This document shows positions 1 to 6,012 of a stretch of DNA of 6,682 nt, piece by piece. Where the stretch lies: the NCBI GenBank assembly GCA_003157675.1, contig PMKG01000279.1, positions 1-6,682 of the forward strand. The letters run 5' to 3'. The DNA is from Acidobacteriota bacterium (GTDB taxonomy: Bacteria; Acidobacteriota; Vicinamibacteria; Vicinamibacterales; Fen-181). Made by a program: the position numbers and the translations under genes. Positions within the stretch are counted from its first letter, which is position 1, and the number at the start of each line of letters is the position of its first letter. The notes beneath the pieces are model-generated. The model was not told the origin of the DNA, searched no databases, and saw nothing but the letters and a program-made list of their open reading frames with translations.

Positions 1-1621
1 GCACGGCCTTGCCGTCGACCTCGAACACGTCGCGAAACGGCAACCACCGGTCGCCGCCCTGCGCCTTGACGAGCAGGAAGTCAGCGCGCAGCTTCCGCTC
101 CGCGTCGGGGACCCAATCGCCCTCCAGGTGCGCGATCCCACTGAGCGTCCGGCCTCCCGCGGTCGGCATGTCCGACACCATCTGCGACTGGTACTTGTAC
201 GTGCGCTGGGCGTACTTCTCTTCGGCCACCAGGCCCGAGAGCGCCGTCTCGTACGCCGTGGCGTAGGCGGCCGCCCGGCCCACAGCGACCTCGACCTCCG
301 GCGTCATCAGCTCGAAGGTGATCGGAGCGGGGGTGGCGTCCTTGGGCGCCTTCGCGGCCTTGCCTGGCTTGGCGCGTACGTCATTCGACGCGGTGGCGAC
401 CGCGGGCTGCGCGGGCCGCGGCTCTTCGATGAGATACCGCTTACGCGCGCGCACGTCCACGCCCCGCCGGTTCACCTTCACGTTCACCGAGTGCGTGCGC
501 CCGTCGCGGTCGGCCGAGGTCACCTCGACGCCCAGCAGGTAGGACCCGGACATCTCGGTGACGACTCGGTCGAAGTACTGCTCGAGCGTGCCGATGCCGT
601 CCATGAGCGTGCCGCCGGTGACCGAGGTCGCGTTCTCGAGGCCCCAGGATTCCTCTCTGATGTCCAAGACGGCGGTCCAAGACGGCTTGTAGCGGGGCCG
701 GCCGAACGGCGACCACTCGAGGTAGAGCGTGTAGAGCGAGATCTGCGCGGCCGCGAAGGTGGACTCGAGCTTGTCGAACGCTGCCAGCGAGTGCTGGTCC
801 GGCATCGGCAGCCCGCCGGAAACGAGGAACACGGTCTTGGGGCCCTCCACGCCGGCCAACCCCTCGGCGAGGCTGGCCAGCGCGTCGAGCGACCGCTGGC
901 CCCGAAGGTGCGCCTGAATTGCCACCTGGCGCGCCACCATCATCACTCGCCCCCTGCAGCCCCCGTCGCTGCCGTTCCCGCAATTCCGCCTGACCATTTC
1001 TGCCACGACGTCCGCCTCGTCCCGTTCGACGGCGAAGGCCTCGGCCGTTCCGATCGAGAACTCGTAGACGTCCTCATTCAAGCCGCTGCTCACCGCCTCG
1101 AGCGACTTCATCGCGTCCGACCGCCGCGTCGAGAGCGTGACCTCCTCGCGCAGGCGAGGGATGGTGACGACGCCGACCCGGTCGTTCGGCGCGAGTCGGT
1201 CCAGGAACCGGGCGACCTGCTCCCTGATCGCCAGCCCCTCGACCGATTCGATGTGGTCCTCGTCGATGACGATGAGGACGATCCGGGGCGGAGGCAGGGC
1301 TTGGGCGGCTGGCGCGGTGGCAGGCGCGGCCTGCGCCGGCGCGCGCTCCTTCACCGTCTTCGTGCCGGTTTCGTACTTCAGGAACTGTGCGGACACGATC
1401 GTCCGCGGCTTGCGGTCGACCGTCACCGTGAAGTCGGCGGCGGTCAGGTCGTTCACCGGCCGGCCGGACTTGTCCACGACGCTCACATCGATCAGCACCA
1501 CCTCGACGCCGGATTTGAACGTGGGCTGTGGCTGCTGCGCCGCGAGAACGGCGAGCGTGAAGCAGATCGCCGGGATGAGGAGGACGGGCTTCGACGGCCG
1601 GCGCGGGTGGGCGGGCATCAT
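1..1621 (-). CDS. Secreted protein with Acidobacteria-type VWFA-related domain (3' end beyond window)
   Basis: The reverse-strand frame is open for 540 codons from ATG at 1621 to the left edge with no stop, so the C-terminus is missing. Seen: a basic N-terminus and hydrophobic segment (about residues 12-28, probable cleavage near VLAA), then the family opening FKSGVEVVLIDVSVVDKSG (35-53) and a 'V.DLTAADF' motif. The VWA-like core begins at RIVLIVIDEDHIE (113-125) and includes 'DRLAPNDRVGVV' (141-152); a Cys pair, C214 and C222, flanks a Gly/Asn-rich loop. 'SGSYLLGVE' (to 366) closes the core. After YLIEEP (396) comes an Ala/Pro/Lys linker, then a second module from about 439 ending in FRDVFEVDGKAV (529-540). 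This architecture matches the acidobacterial VWFA-related family (TIGR03436 type), whose role is poorly known. The canonical DxSxS metal site is replaced by DEDHIES, so metal-dependent ligand binding is uncertain. Thirty bases separate it from the interrupted gene upstream, suggesting one transcript. The family call is firm; the function is inference. Confidence 0.9.
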   Translation of the reverse strand, partial: MMPAHPRRPSKPVLLIPAICFTLAVLAAQQPQPTFKSGVEVVLIDVSVVDKSGRPVNDLTAADFTVTVDRKPRTIVSAQFLKYETGTKTVKERAPAQAAPATAPAAQALPPPRIVLIVIDEDHIESVEGLAIREQVARFLDRLAPNDRVGVVTIPRLREEVTLSTRRSDAMKSLEAVSSGLNEDVYEFSIGTAEAFAVERDEADVVAEMVRRNCGNGSDGGCRGRVMMVARQVAIQAHLRGQRSLDALASLAEGLAGVEGPKTVFLVSGGLPMPDQHSLAAFDKLESTFAAAQISLYTLYLEWSPFGRPRYKPSWTAVLDIREESWGLENATSVTGGTLMDGIGTLEQYFDRVVTEMSGSYLLGVEVTSADRDGRTHSVNVKVNRRGVDVRARKRYLIEEPRPAQPAVATASNDVRAKPGKAAKAPKDATPAPITFELMTPEVEVAVGRAAAYATAYETALSGLVAEEKYAQRTYKYQSQMVSDMPTAGGRTLSGIAHLEGDWVPDAERKLRADFLLVKAQGGDRWLPFRDVFEVDGKAV

Positions 1622-1630
1622 GCACCTCTC
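1622..1630 (-). promoter_or_regulatory. Ribosome binding site choosing between two tandem ATG codons
   Basis: On the minus strand GAGAGGTGC lies directly before ATGATG. GAGAGG (1630-1625) is 3 bases from the first ATG (1621) and 6 bases from the second (1618). The second spacing is closer to the usual optimum, so translation may begin at 1618, one residue later than annotated. The encoded signal peptide is essentially unchanged. Confidence 0.55.
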
Positions 1631-1651
1631 GAAGCGCCTGCGACCCCGCGA

Positions 1652-2473
1652 TTATACCCGCGTCTGGCCGACGACGAACGCGCTCCGCCAGGACCGCGCC
1701 ACGAGCAGCTTGATCTCTCCGATCATCGAGCGACGGTAGTCGGCGAGCCGCGCGGCAAGCGTTGGCCGCAGGTCCGCGAGCGCGGCTTGGTCGATCGTGG
1801 CCTTGCCGGCGGCGTACTCGAGGCTGGTGGAGATCGACCCGAACCTGAAGAACAGCACCTGCGTGATCTCGGACATCGTCCGCAGGTTGAAGCCGACCAG
1901 CGCGACCTGCACGAGGCCGCGCTCACCGACCTCGGCGGCGGCCACCTGGAACCGCGCCGAGTTCGCCGTCCGGCTCTCCTGCTCGAACAGCGTGAGCCAC
2001 GGACGGTTCTCGCTCATCGACCGCAGCGCATCGATCGCCGCCTTGACGATGGCGAGCGCCGCGGCCTGGGGGCCGAGCAGGGCGGTCAGCACGCCGAGGA
2101 TGGCCTGGTGGGCCTCCGCGTTCCTGCCGGCGAACTCCTACTGCTCGAACCCGGTGTCGCTCTGCGCCCAGCCGAGCGCCGCCAACGTGCCGAAGTAGGC
2201 CCGGTACCACCGCTCCACGTCGGCCGTGTCGGCGACGGCCGCCGTCGCGGCCAGCTGCGCAAACAGCGTGCAGTCGACCACGTCCTGGCGCATGGCTGCC
2301 GGGACCTTGTCGGCGGCGGCGATGAGGCTGGCGCCGACAACCAGCGCCTGCGGGTCGGTTCTCTCGAAGCCGACCGGCGGCGCGCCGGCAGGCAGGCCCG
2401 TGCGCCCGGGGGCGGGGGCGAGCCTCACGTTATGGACGAAGATCCTGCCGGCGGCAGACGAAATGGCGGGCAT
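1652..2473 (-). pseudogene. Conserved-looking hypothetical protein interrupted by in-frame TAG at codon 112
   Basis: From ATG 2473 the frame runs 111 codons (ending SDTGFEQ), meets TAG at 2140-2138, then continues in the same frame as EFAGRNAEAHQAILG and a further 146 codons to TAA at 1654-1652. Together this is about 272 sense codons. The start has a strong GAGAGGAG Shine-Dalgarno 5 bases upstream and a sigma70-like promoter, so the locus is otherwise intact. The first half contains an Ala-rich helical stretch and WYRAYFGTLAALGW (about 88-101). The second half has LFEQESRTANSARFQVA and then ITQVLFFRFGS, which look like alternating-hydrophobicity beta segments. There is no signal peptide, membrane helix or catalytic motif. 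I recall similar unnamed bacterial proteins but cannot assign a function. The GTG at 2092 after the stop has no ribosome binding site, so an independent second gene is unlikely. It could be a recent pseudogene, a sequencing error or a readthrough gene. It probably shares a transcript with the VWFA-related gene downstream. Confidence 0.75.
2138..2140 (-). other. Internal in-frame amber stop codon
   Basis: The plus-strand triplet cta reads TAG on the minus strand, between CAG (Gln) and GAG (Glu). A single base change from CAG, GAG, AAG, TGG, TAC or TAT would create it. The next base is G, which is not the classic leaky readthrough context. Three other genes in the window terminate with TAG at 3451, 4349 and 6015. 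Confidence 0.85.
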
Positions 2474-2551
2474 GTGCGCTCCTCTCCGTAACCGCCACGA
2501 ACAGCGTGCGTCGCCCGGAGGACTCGAGGAATACGGCGGCCGACAAGCGGC

Positions 2552-2580
2552 AATCTAGGCGGCGCACCAGAGGGAGTCAA
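2552..2580 (-). promoter_or_regulatory. Sigma70-like promoter for the interrupted gene and VWFA-related gene
   Basis: On the minus strand TTGACT (2580-2575; 5 of 6 matches to TTGACA) is followed after exactly 17 bases by TAGATT (2557-2552; 4 of 6 to TATAAT). Transcription would start near 2545 and give a leader of roughly 70 bases before the ATG at 2473. It sits in the divergent intergenic region and points toward the interrupted gene. The match is by eye only. Confidence 0.5.
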
Positions 2581-2626
2581 CGTGAAAGCGACGCCCGTTG
2601 CACGGAGAATGCGCGGCCGGCCGGCG

Positions 2627-2638
2627 TATACTCCACAT
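2627..2638 (+). promoter_or_regulatory. -10 element for probable leaderless transcription of the small gene
   Basis: TATACT (2627-2632; 5 of 6 matches to TATAAT) ends six bases before the ATG at 2639, so the expected transcription start falls on or next to the A of the start codon. No Shine-Dalgarno lies in the bases before the ATG. No good -35 is present at 16-18 bases spacing; TTGCAC at 2598-2603 is too far away at 23 bases. Leaderless initiation is inferred. Confidence 0.45.
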
Positions 2639-2878
2639 ATGCAGGCGGACGAACTGCGGCGCTGGGTCGAAGCGCGGCGCGCAACCGACGAGCAGGAGCG
2701 GCGCACGGCTCGCCCCGCCGGTCCCGCGAAGTCGTGGCAGCAGGCGCTCTCGCTCATCGCGCTCGTCGGCCGGATGGTCGGATGGCCGGTCCCGCCCGAC
2801 GAGGTTCGGCGCCGCGAGGACGCGAGTGCCGGCCAGGCCTGGACCAAGCTGCGCGCCGGCTACGGACATCGCCGATGA
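2639..2878 (+). CDS. Small 79-residue protein, putative partner (antitoxin-like) of the adjacent nucleotidyltransferase
   Basis: The 79-residue product begins with a charged, probably amphipathic helix (ADELRRWVEARRATDEQERR, 3-22), followed by a Pro/Gly break. A hydrophobic helix, SWQQALSLIALVGRMVGW (32-49), comes next, then PVPPDEVRRRED (50-61) and a basic tail. I chose the ATG at 2639 because TATACT sits just upstream; an in-frame ATG at 2582 would add 19 residues but lies upstream of that -10 element. The TGA stop overlaps the next ATG as ATGA, so the two genes are very probably translationally coupled. The family is not recognised with certainty. It is much shorter than AbiEi-type antitoxins, and no DNA-binding motif is evident. 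An antitoxin or chaperone-like role is inferred only from the coupling and gene order. Confidence 0.75.
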   Translation: MQADELRRWVEARRATDEQERRTARPAGPAKSWQQALSLIALVGRMVGWPVPPDEVRRREDASAGQAWTKLRAGYGHRR

Positions 2879-3453
2879 CCGCCGACCTGGCCGTCACCGC
2901 CGCCCTCGCGAAGCTGGCGGAGGCCTTCGACGAACTCGGCTTGCCGGCGATGGTGATCGGAGGGATCGCGGTCGTCGCCAGGGGCGTGGCGCGGACGACG
3001 CTGGATATCGACGCGACGGTGTGGGCGGCCGGCCTCAATCTCGATCGCGCCCTGGAACTGTTCGCCCGCCACGGCCTGACAGCCCGCCTCACAGACGTTC
3101 GCCGGTTCGCGGAGGACCATCAGGTCCTCCTCCTCCAGCACCAGGCCTCGGGCACCCCGATCGACGTCGTCCTCGCCCAGCTGCCGTTCGAACGGGAGGC
3201 GCTTGCGAGGGCCACGCCAGTCGATTTCGGCGGCGCGATGTTGCCCGTGGCCAGCGTCGAGGACCTGGTCGTCTACAAGGCGGTGGCTTGGCGCGAGCGC
3301 GATCGCTCGGATATCGAACGCCTGCTCGGGGCTCACCCTGACGAGGTGGACTTGGCGCGCGTGCGGTCGCTCGTTGCCGAGTTCGCCGCGATGCTGGACG
3401 CGCCCGAACGAGTCGCCGAGTTCGAGGCGATCCTGCGCCGCGCCTCACGGTAG
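2875..3453 (+). CDS. Nucleotidyltransferase of the AbiEii/MNT-like type
   Basis: The 192-residue protein starts at the ATG overlapping the previous stop. After an N-terminal helix it shows AMVIGGIAVVARGVARTTLD (25-44) followed by I-D. This is the GG...G..R.T.D.D signature of the polymerase-beta-like fold, with G29-G30 for nucleotide phosphate binding and D44/D46 as likely metal ligands. GTPIDVVLA supplies D97 as the candidate third carboxylate. The C-terminal part has VEDLVVYKAVAWRERDRSDI (128-147), resembling the D-L-x-x-x-K...R-D-x-x-D pattern of AbiEii/AbiGii-type and related nucleotidyltransferases. Such enzymes move nucleotides onto tRNA, proteins or small substrates, and several act as toxins or as antitoxins that AMPylate a partner. 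All key residues are present, so it is probably active. No Shine-Dalgarno precedes the start, which fits coupling to the 79-aa gene. The target is unknown; a plain metabolic nucleotidyltransferase remains possible. Confidence 0.85.
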   Translation: MTADLAVTAALAKLAEAFDELGLPAMVIGGIAVVARGVARTTLDIDATVWAAGLNLDRALELFARHGLTARLTDVRRFAEDHQVLLLQHQASGTPIDVVLAQLPFEREALARATPVDFGGAMLPVASVEDLVVYKAVAWRERDRSDIERLLGAHPDEVDLARVRSLVAEFAAMLDAPERVAEFEAILRRASR

Positions 3454-3496
3454 CGACCCTCAGGCGCGGGCGCCGGGTTCGTCGGCGAGGTCGCAG

Positions 3497-4351
3497 ATGT
3501 GCCAGAACCGCCGCACGACCGCGACAGATGAGAGCGGCGTCCGGTCTCGGCGCGCCGCACGATCGCTCCTGGTCGCGGTCGCGCTGATGGCGGCGTGTGC
3601 CGTCGTCGCGTCGGCCGGCCCGCCGTTCCTCACCGACGACCCCGAGACGGTGAAGTGGCGGCATTTCGAAGCGTACCTGTTCGGCACGGCCAACCGCGGG
3701 CCGGGCGGGAGCGCGTTCGGCGTCCCCGCGTTCGAGTTCAATGTCGGCGCCGCGCCCAATCTGCAACTGCACGTGGTCGTGCCCGCGGCCTACGTCACGC
3801 CCGGTCGGGCCTGGGGCCTCGGCGACATCGAGCTCGGGGTGAAGTACCGGTTCGTCGGCGAGACGGACACGCGCCCGCAGATTGGCATCTTCCCGCAGAT
3901 CGAGCTCCCGTCGGGCGACAGCCGGCGAGGGCTGGGCAACGGCAGCCTCTGGGCGCGATTGCCGGTCTGGGTGCAGAAGAGCCACGGGCCCTGGACGACG
4001 TACGGCGGCGTCGGCTACCAGATCAACCGCGCCCCCGGCATGCAGGACTCCTTCTTCGCCGGCTGGCTCGTGCAGCGGCAGCTCACGAAGCGACTGATCC
4101 TGGGCACCGAGGTCTACCACCAGAGCGCGCAGGCGGTTGGCGCGCGTCAGACGACGTTCACCGACGTCGGCGGGTACTACACCCTCCGCGGGGAGCTGAG
4201 CCTGCTGGTCATGGTCGGCCACACGGTCTCCGGCGAGCGCCACAGCGTCGGCTACCTTGGGCTCTACTACACGTGGGGCCACGACCGCCCGGCGAGCCCT
4301 GGAGCGGACGTCCGGAACTGGACGCCGCGCCACGCGACGACGGGGTGGTAG
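3497..4351 (+). CDS. Outer-membrane beta-barrel protein, transporter/Phenol_MetA_deg-like
   Basis: This 284-residue protein has a basic N-region (R16-R22), a hydrophobic core (LLVAVALMAACAVVA, about 24-38) and a probable signal peptidase I cut after A-S-A (38-40). The mature protein begins GPPFLTDDPETVKWRHFEAY, a characteristic opening of the putative 'MetA pathway of phenol degradation' barrel family, which many genomes annotate simply as transporter. Alternating hydrophobic strands follow throughout, including LQLHVVVPAAYV, DIELGVKYRFV, QIGIFPQIELPSGD (L137-D141, the usual P.G-rich turn before 'GLGNG') and VGYLGLYYTWG near the end. The chain ends in Trp, as is common for barrel C-termini. 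The start is set by GAGG (3487-3490), 6 bases before the ATG. It lies 43 bases after the nucleotidyltransferase stop with no obvious terminator, so readthrough transcription is possible. The substrate cannot be deduced. Confidence 0.85.
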   Translation: MCQNRRTTATDESGVRSRRAARSLLVAVALMAACAVVASAGPPFLTDDPETVKWRHFEAYLFGTANRGPGGSAFGVPAFEFNVGAAPNLQLHVVVPAAYVTPGRAWGLGDIELGVKYRFVGETDTRPQIGIFPQIELPSGDSRRGLGNGSLWARLPVWVQKSHGPWTTYGGVGYQINRAPGMQDSFFAGWLVQRQLTKRLILGTEVYHQSAQAVGARQTTFTDVGGYYTLRGELSLLVMVGHTVSGERHSVGYLGLYYTWGHDRPASPGADVRNWTPRHATTGW

Positions 4352-4379
4352 CCTGGGCTCGAGGAAAGAGGCAGCAACC

Positions 4380-4412
4380 ATGTCGATCCCCTCCCTCTAC
4401 TGGATGCGCTAA
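4380..4412 (+). CDS. Possible 10-residue leader peptide or truncated gene start
   Basis: ATG at 4380 encodes MSIPSLYWMR and then TAA. The purine-rich AAAGAGG (4365-4371) lies 8 bases upstream, a convincing ribosome binding site for so short a frame. After the TAA the same frame stays open for 79 codons to TGA at 4650-4652, so this could be the start of a decayed gene of about 90 codons. Codon composition after the stop is not gene-like. It follows the barrel gene by 28 bases. Confidence 0.25.
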   Translation: MSIPSLYWMR

Positions 4413-4500
4413 GGACGCCTGCGACGGTTGGCGGGAGGATGTTCCAGCCGAGTCGCACCGCAGTCCCTGCGCCACCTCGCGCTGTTCAACTCTGAGAACT

Positions 4501-4517
4501 TGTCACGTTTCGTGACA
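4501..4517. promoter_or_regulatory. Perfect palindrome TGTCACG-TTT-CGTGACA, candidate operator
   Basis: Two 7-base arms are exactly complementary around a TTT centre. The dyad length (17 bp) and symmetry suit a dimeric transcription factor site. No T-run follows, so it is not a normal intrinsic terminator. It overlaps the -35 of a weak promoter candidate reading toward the GNAT gene. The binding factor is unknown. Confidence 0.45.
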
Positions 4518-4540
4518 CACGGCCGAACGCCAATTCTATT
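4512..4540 (+). promoter_or_regulatory. Weak sigma70-like promoter candidate upstream of the GNAT gene
   Basis: GTGACA (4512-4517; 5 of 6 to TTGACA), a 17-base spacer and TCTATT (4535-4540; 4 of 6 to TATAAT) would start transcription near 4547, leaving about 195 bases of leader before the GNAT gene. The overlap with the palindrome would suit repression. This is a by-eye match of modest quality. Confidence 0.25.
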
Positions 4541-4742
4541 CAATGTATTTGCGGAACGCGGCGTATCGAGTCTCGAAATAGAACACTCGGTCAGGCGCCC
4601 GTGCGGCCCCGTCTTCGAGAGACCCTCGGTAAGCCATTCATTCGACACGTGATAGGAGCCCGCTCAAGGGATGGCTCAGCTCTTGCCTCCCGTCTGATCG
4701 GTCGCACACATCCTCAGAACGTTCGGGCAGCGAAGGAAACTC

Positions 4743-6008
4743 ATGCCGAACCGCGCCGAGATCCTTCGGGCGCGCCGTGATTGCGTTGGAGCCGCCGAGT
4801 GGCAAGCGCGGCTCCCCGTTCTTCGCGCTCAGACGCTGACCCTGCGCGAGCTTGTCCCTTCCGATGCGCCATCGCTGGCCCGGTGGTTGAGACGACGTGA
4901 CGCGTGGCAGTTCACCGAGCGGCTGCCGGAATGCCCGGCTGGCTTCGAGTGGTTCATCGGCTGGCTCGACCGGGAACGACGGGCCGGCCGGAGCCTGTGC
5001 TTCGGCATCGTGCCGTTGGGCTTGAGAGATGCCGTCGGATTCGTCCTCATCCGGAGGCTGGACGTCGGCTTCCATGCGGGCCGATGCGCCTTCGCGCTCG
5101 GAGAGCCGTTCTACGACATCGGGCTTCTCGCCCCGGCCGCGGAAGTGGCGCTCGACTATACGATCCGCCGCCTCCGGCCCCAGCGCATCGAAGTGCGCAC
5201 GTGGGACGCCCGGGAGAGCCAGGTCCTCGAGGCCCTGGGAGCCGTCAGGGAAGGCGTGCTGCGCGGGACCTGTCATGCCGGCGGTGAACCCGTCGACGCG
5301 ACGCTGTGGTCGATGCTTCGCGACGAATGGACCGCGTCACGACGACGGGTCACCTACAACTGTTGCCCACCGTCGAGCGAGTCGCCGCGGGTCCCGGACG
5401 GCCGCGCGACGCCCGCCGATGATCCGGCCCTCGCCCGACCCCGGTGGGGCTCTGTCCTCCCGGTGCTCGCTGGCGAAGGCCTCACGCTCAGGGAGGTCGA
5501 AGCCGCCGACGCCGCGCACCTGCTGCGGGTCCTGAGCCCTCAGGACATTCGCGCGTTCATCGACCCGCCTCCACTGACCGAAAAGCTGTTCCGGCAGTAC
5601 ATCGCGTGGGCGATTCGGGAGCGCGAACTCGGGCGGGCGGCCTGCTACGCGGTGGTGGTGGGCGCCGACCCAGCGCCGGGGGGCCTCGTGCAGGTCCGGC
5701 AGGTGGACCCGACGTTCGTCACCGCGGAGTGGGGAATCGTGTTCGCCGCCGCCCTCCGCGGCTCCGGGCTGTTCTCCAGGGTCACGCGTCTCCTGCTCGA
5801 TTTCCTGTTCGAGACGGTCGGCGTCTCGCGCCTCGAGGCCCAGACGACGCGCCAGAACCTGGCCGCTCTGGGCTCGCTGCGGGCGGCCGGTGGCGCCCGC
5901 GAGGCCGTCCTGCGCCGCGTGTCGCTCATCGACAACCAGTCGGTCGTCCAGGAGCTCTGGGCCATCCTCCGCCAGGATTGGCGGCGAGCCGGATTCCGAC
6001 CCGACTGA
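4743..6008 (+). CDS. Tandem-domain GNAT family N-acetyltransferase (RimJ/RimL-like)
   Basis: The 421-residue protein has two homologous halves. The first (about 24-200) opens LPVLRAQTLTLRELVPSDA and the second (about 239-415) opens LPVLAGEGLTLREVEAADA. Both continue with an R-E-x-x-G-R-type helix region, a central sheet and an ending like 'LWSMLRDEW' or 'LWAILRQDW'. This repetition at an offset of about 215 residues shows an internal duplication or fusion. The acetyl-CoA loop is degenerate but partly kept in the second half (LRGSGLF, 338-344) and poorer in the first (PFYDIGLL, 122-129). One half may therefore have become structural. GNAT enzymes of the RimJ/RimL class acetylate protein N-termini, amino-sugar or small-molecule amines; the substrate here is unknown. 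A linker of about 35 residues containing YNCCPPSS joins the halves. AAGGAA (4733-4738), 4 bases before the ATG, supports the start. The gene converges on the S10 peptidase gene. Confidence 0.85.
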   Translation: MPNRAEILRARRDCVGAAEWQARLPVLRAQTLTLRELVPSDAPSLARWLRRRDAWQFTERLPECPAGFEWFIGWLDRERRAGRSLCFGIVPLGLRDAVGFVLIRRLDVGFHAGRCAFALGEPFYDIGLLAPAAEVALDYTIRRLRPQRIEVRTWDARESQVLEALGAVREGVLRGTCHAGGEPVDATLWSMLRDEWTASRRRVTYNCCPPSSESPRVPDGRATPADDPALARPRWGSVLPVLAGEGLTLREVEAADAAHLLRVLSPQDIRAFIDPPPLTEKLFRQYIAWAIRERELGRAACYAVVVGADPAPGGLVQVRQVDPTFVTAEWGIVFAAALRGSGLFSRVTRLLLDFLFETVGVSRLEAQTTRQNLAALGSLRAAGGAREAVLRRVSLIDNQSVVQELWAILRQDWRRAGFRPD

Positions 6009-6012
6009 CGTC

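Larger units (their letters stand above)
4352..4742. other. Noncoding spacer between barrel and GNAT genes, lower GC
   Basis: No open frame in this 391-base stretch looks like its neighbours. In 4531-4590 I count 27 G/C of 60, against clearly GC-rich coding sequence on both sides. It contains the 11-codon ORF at 4380, the palindrome at 4501-4517 and the promoter candidate at 4512-4540. Frames open on either strand (plus to 4652, minus 4648 to 4409) lack the third-position GC bias of the real genes. It may be a regulatory region, the relic of a lost gene, or both. Confidence 0.6.

Noticed and set aside
2138..2140. Genome-wide TAG recoding
   Set aside because: The nucleotidyltransferase, barrel and S10 genes all end with TAG at sensible C-termini, so TAG is an ordinary stop here.
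128..2491. 787-codon open frame on the plus strand
   Set aside because: It lies antisense to the VWFA-related gene and the interrupted gene, its translation is a low-complexity Arg/Gly/His/Leu mix, and the opposite strand has clear family motifs. Long antisense frames are expected in GC-rich genes.
2639..2878. HEPN toxin identity for the small protein, from an R-x4-H near its end (RAGYGH)
   Set aside because: The protein is only 79 residues, lacks the HEPN helical bundle length, and the motif sits in a basic tail; chance is likely.
3463..3474. GGCGCGGGCGCC hairpin as terminator after the nucleotidyltransferase gene
   Set aside because: The stem is only 4-5 bp with a tiny loop and no T-run follows; such GC repeats are common in this composition.
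3497..3600. Lipoprotein signal (MAAC) in the barrel protein
   Set aside because: The -3 residue is Met, and the family motif GPPFLTDD starts directly after an A-S-A signal peptidase I site.
3089..4381. 430-codon open frame on the minus strand
   Set aside because: It is antisense to the nucleotidyltransferase and barrel genes, Arg/Pro-rich and without recognisable domains.
4534..4583. TTCTATT / AATAGAA inverted repeat
   Set aside because: Seven mostly A/T pairs around a 36-base gap is weak and does not extend.
4409..4648. 79-codon minus-strand frame in the low-GC spacer
   Set aside because: No recognisable motif and no GC-rich third positions; no better supported than the overlapping plus-strand frame.
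4638..5276. 212-codon minus-strand frame opposite the GNAT gene
   Set aside because: It is a shadow of the tandem GNAT gene, with no ribosome binding site or domain.
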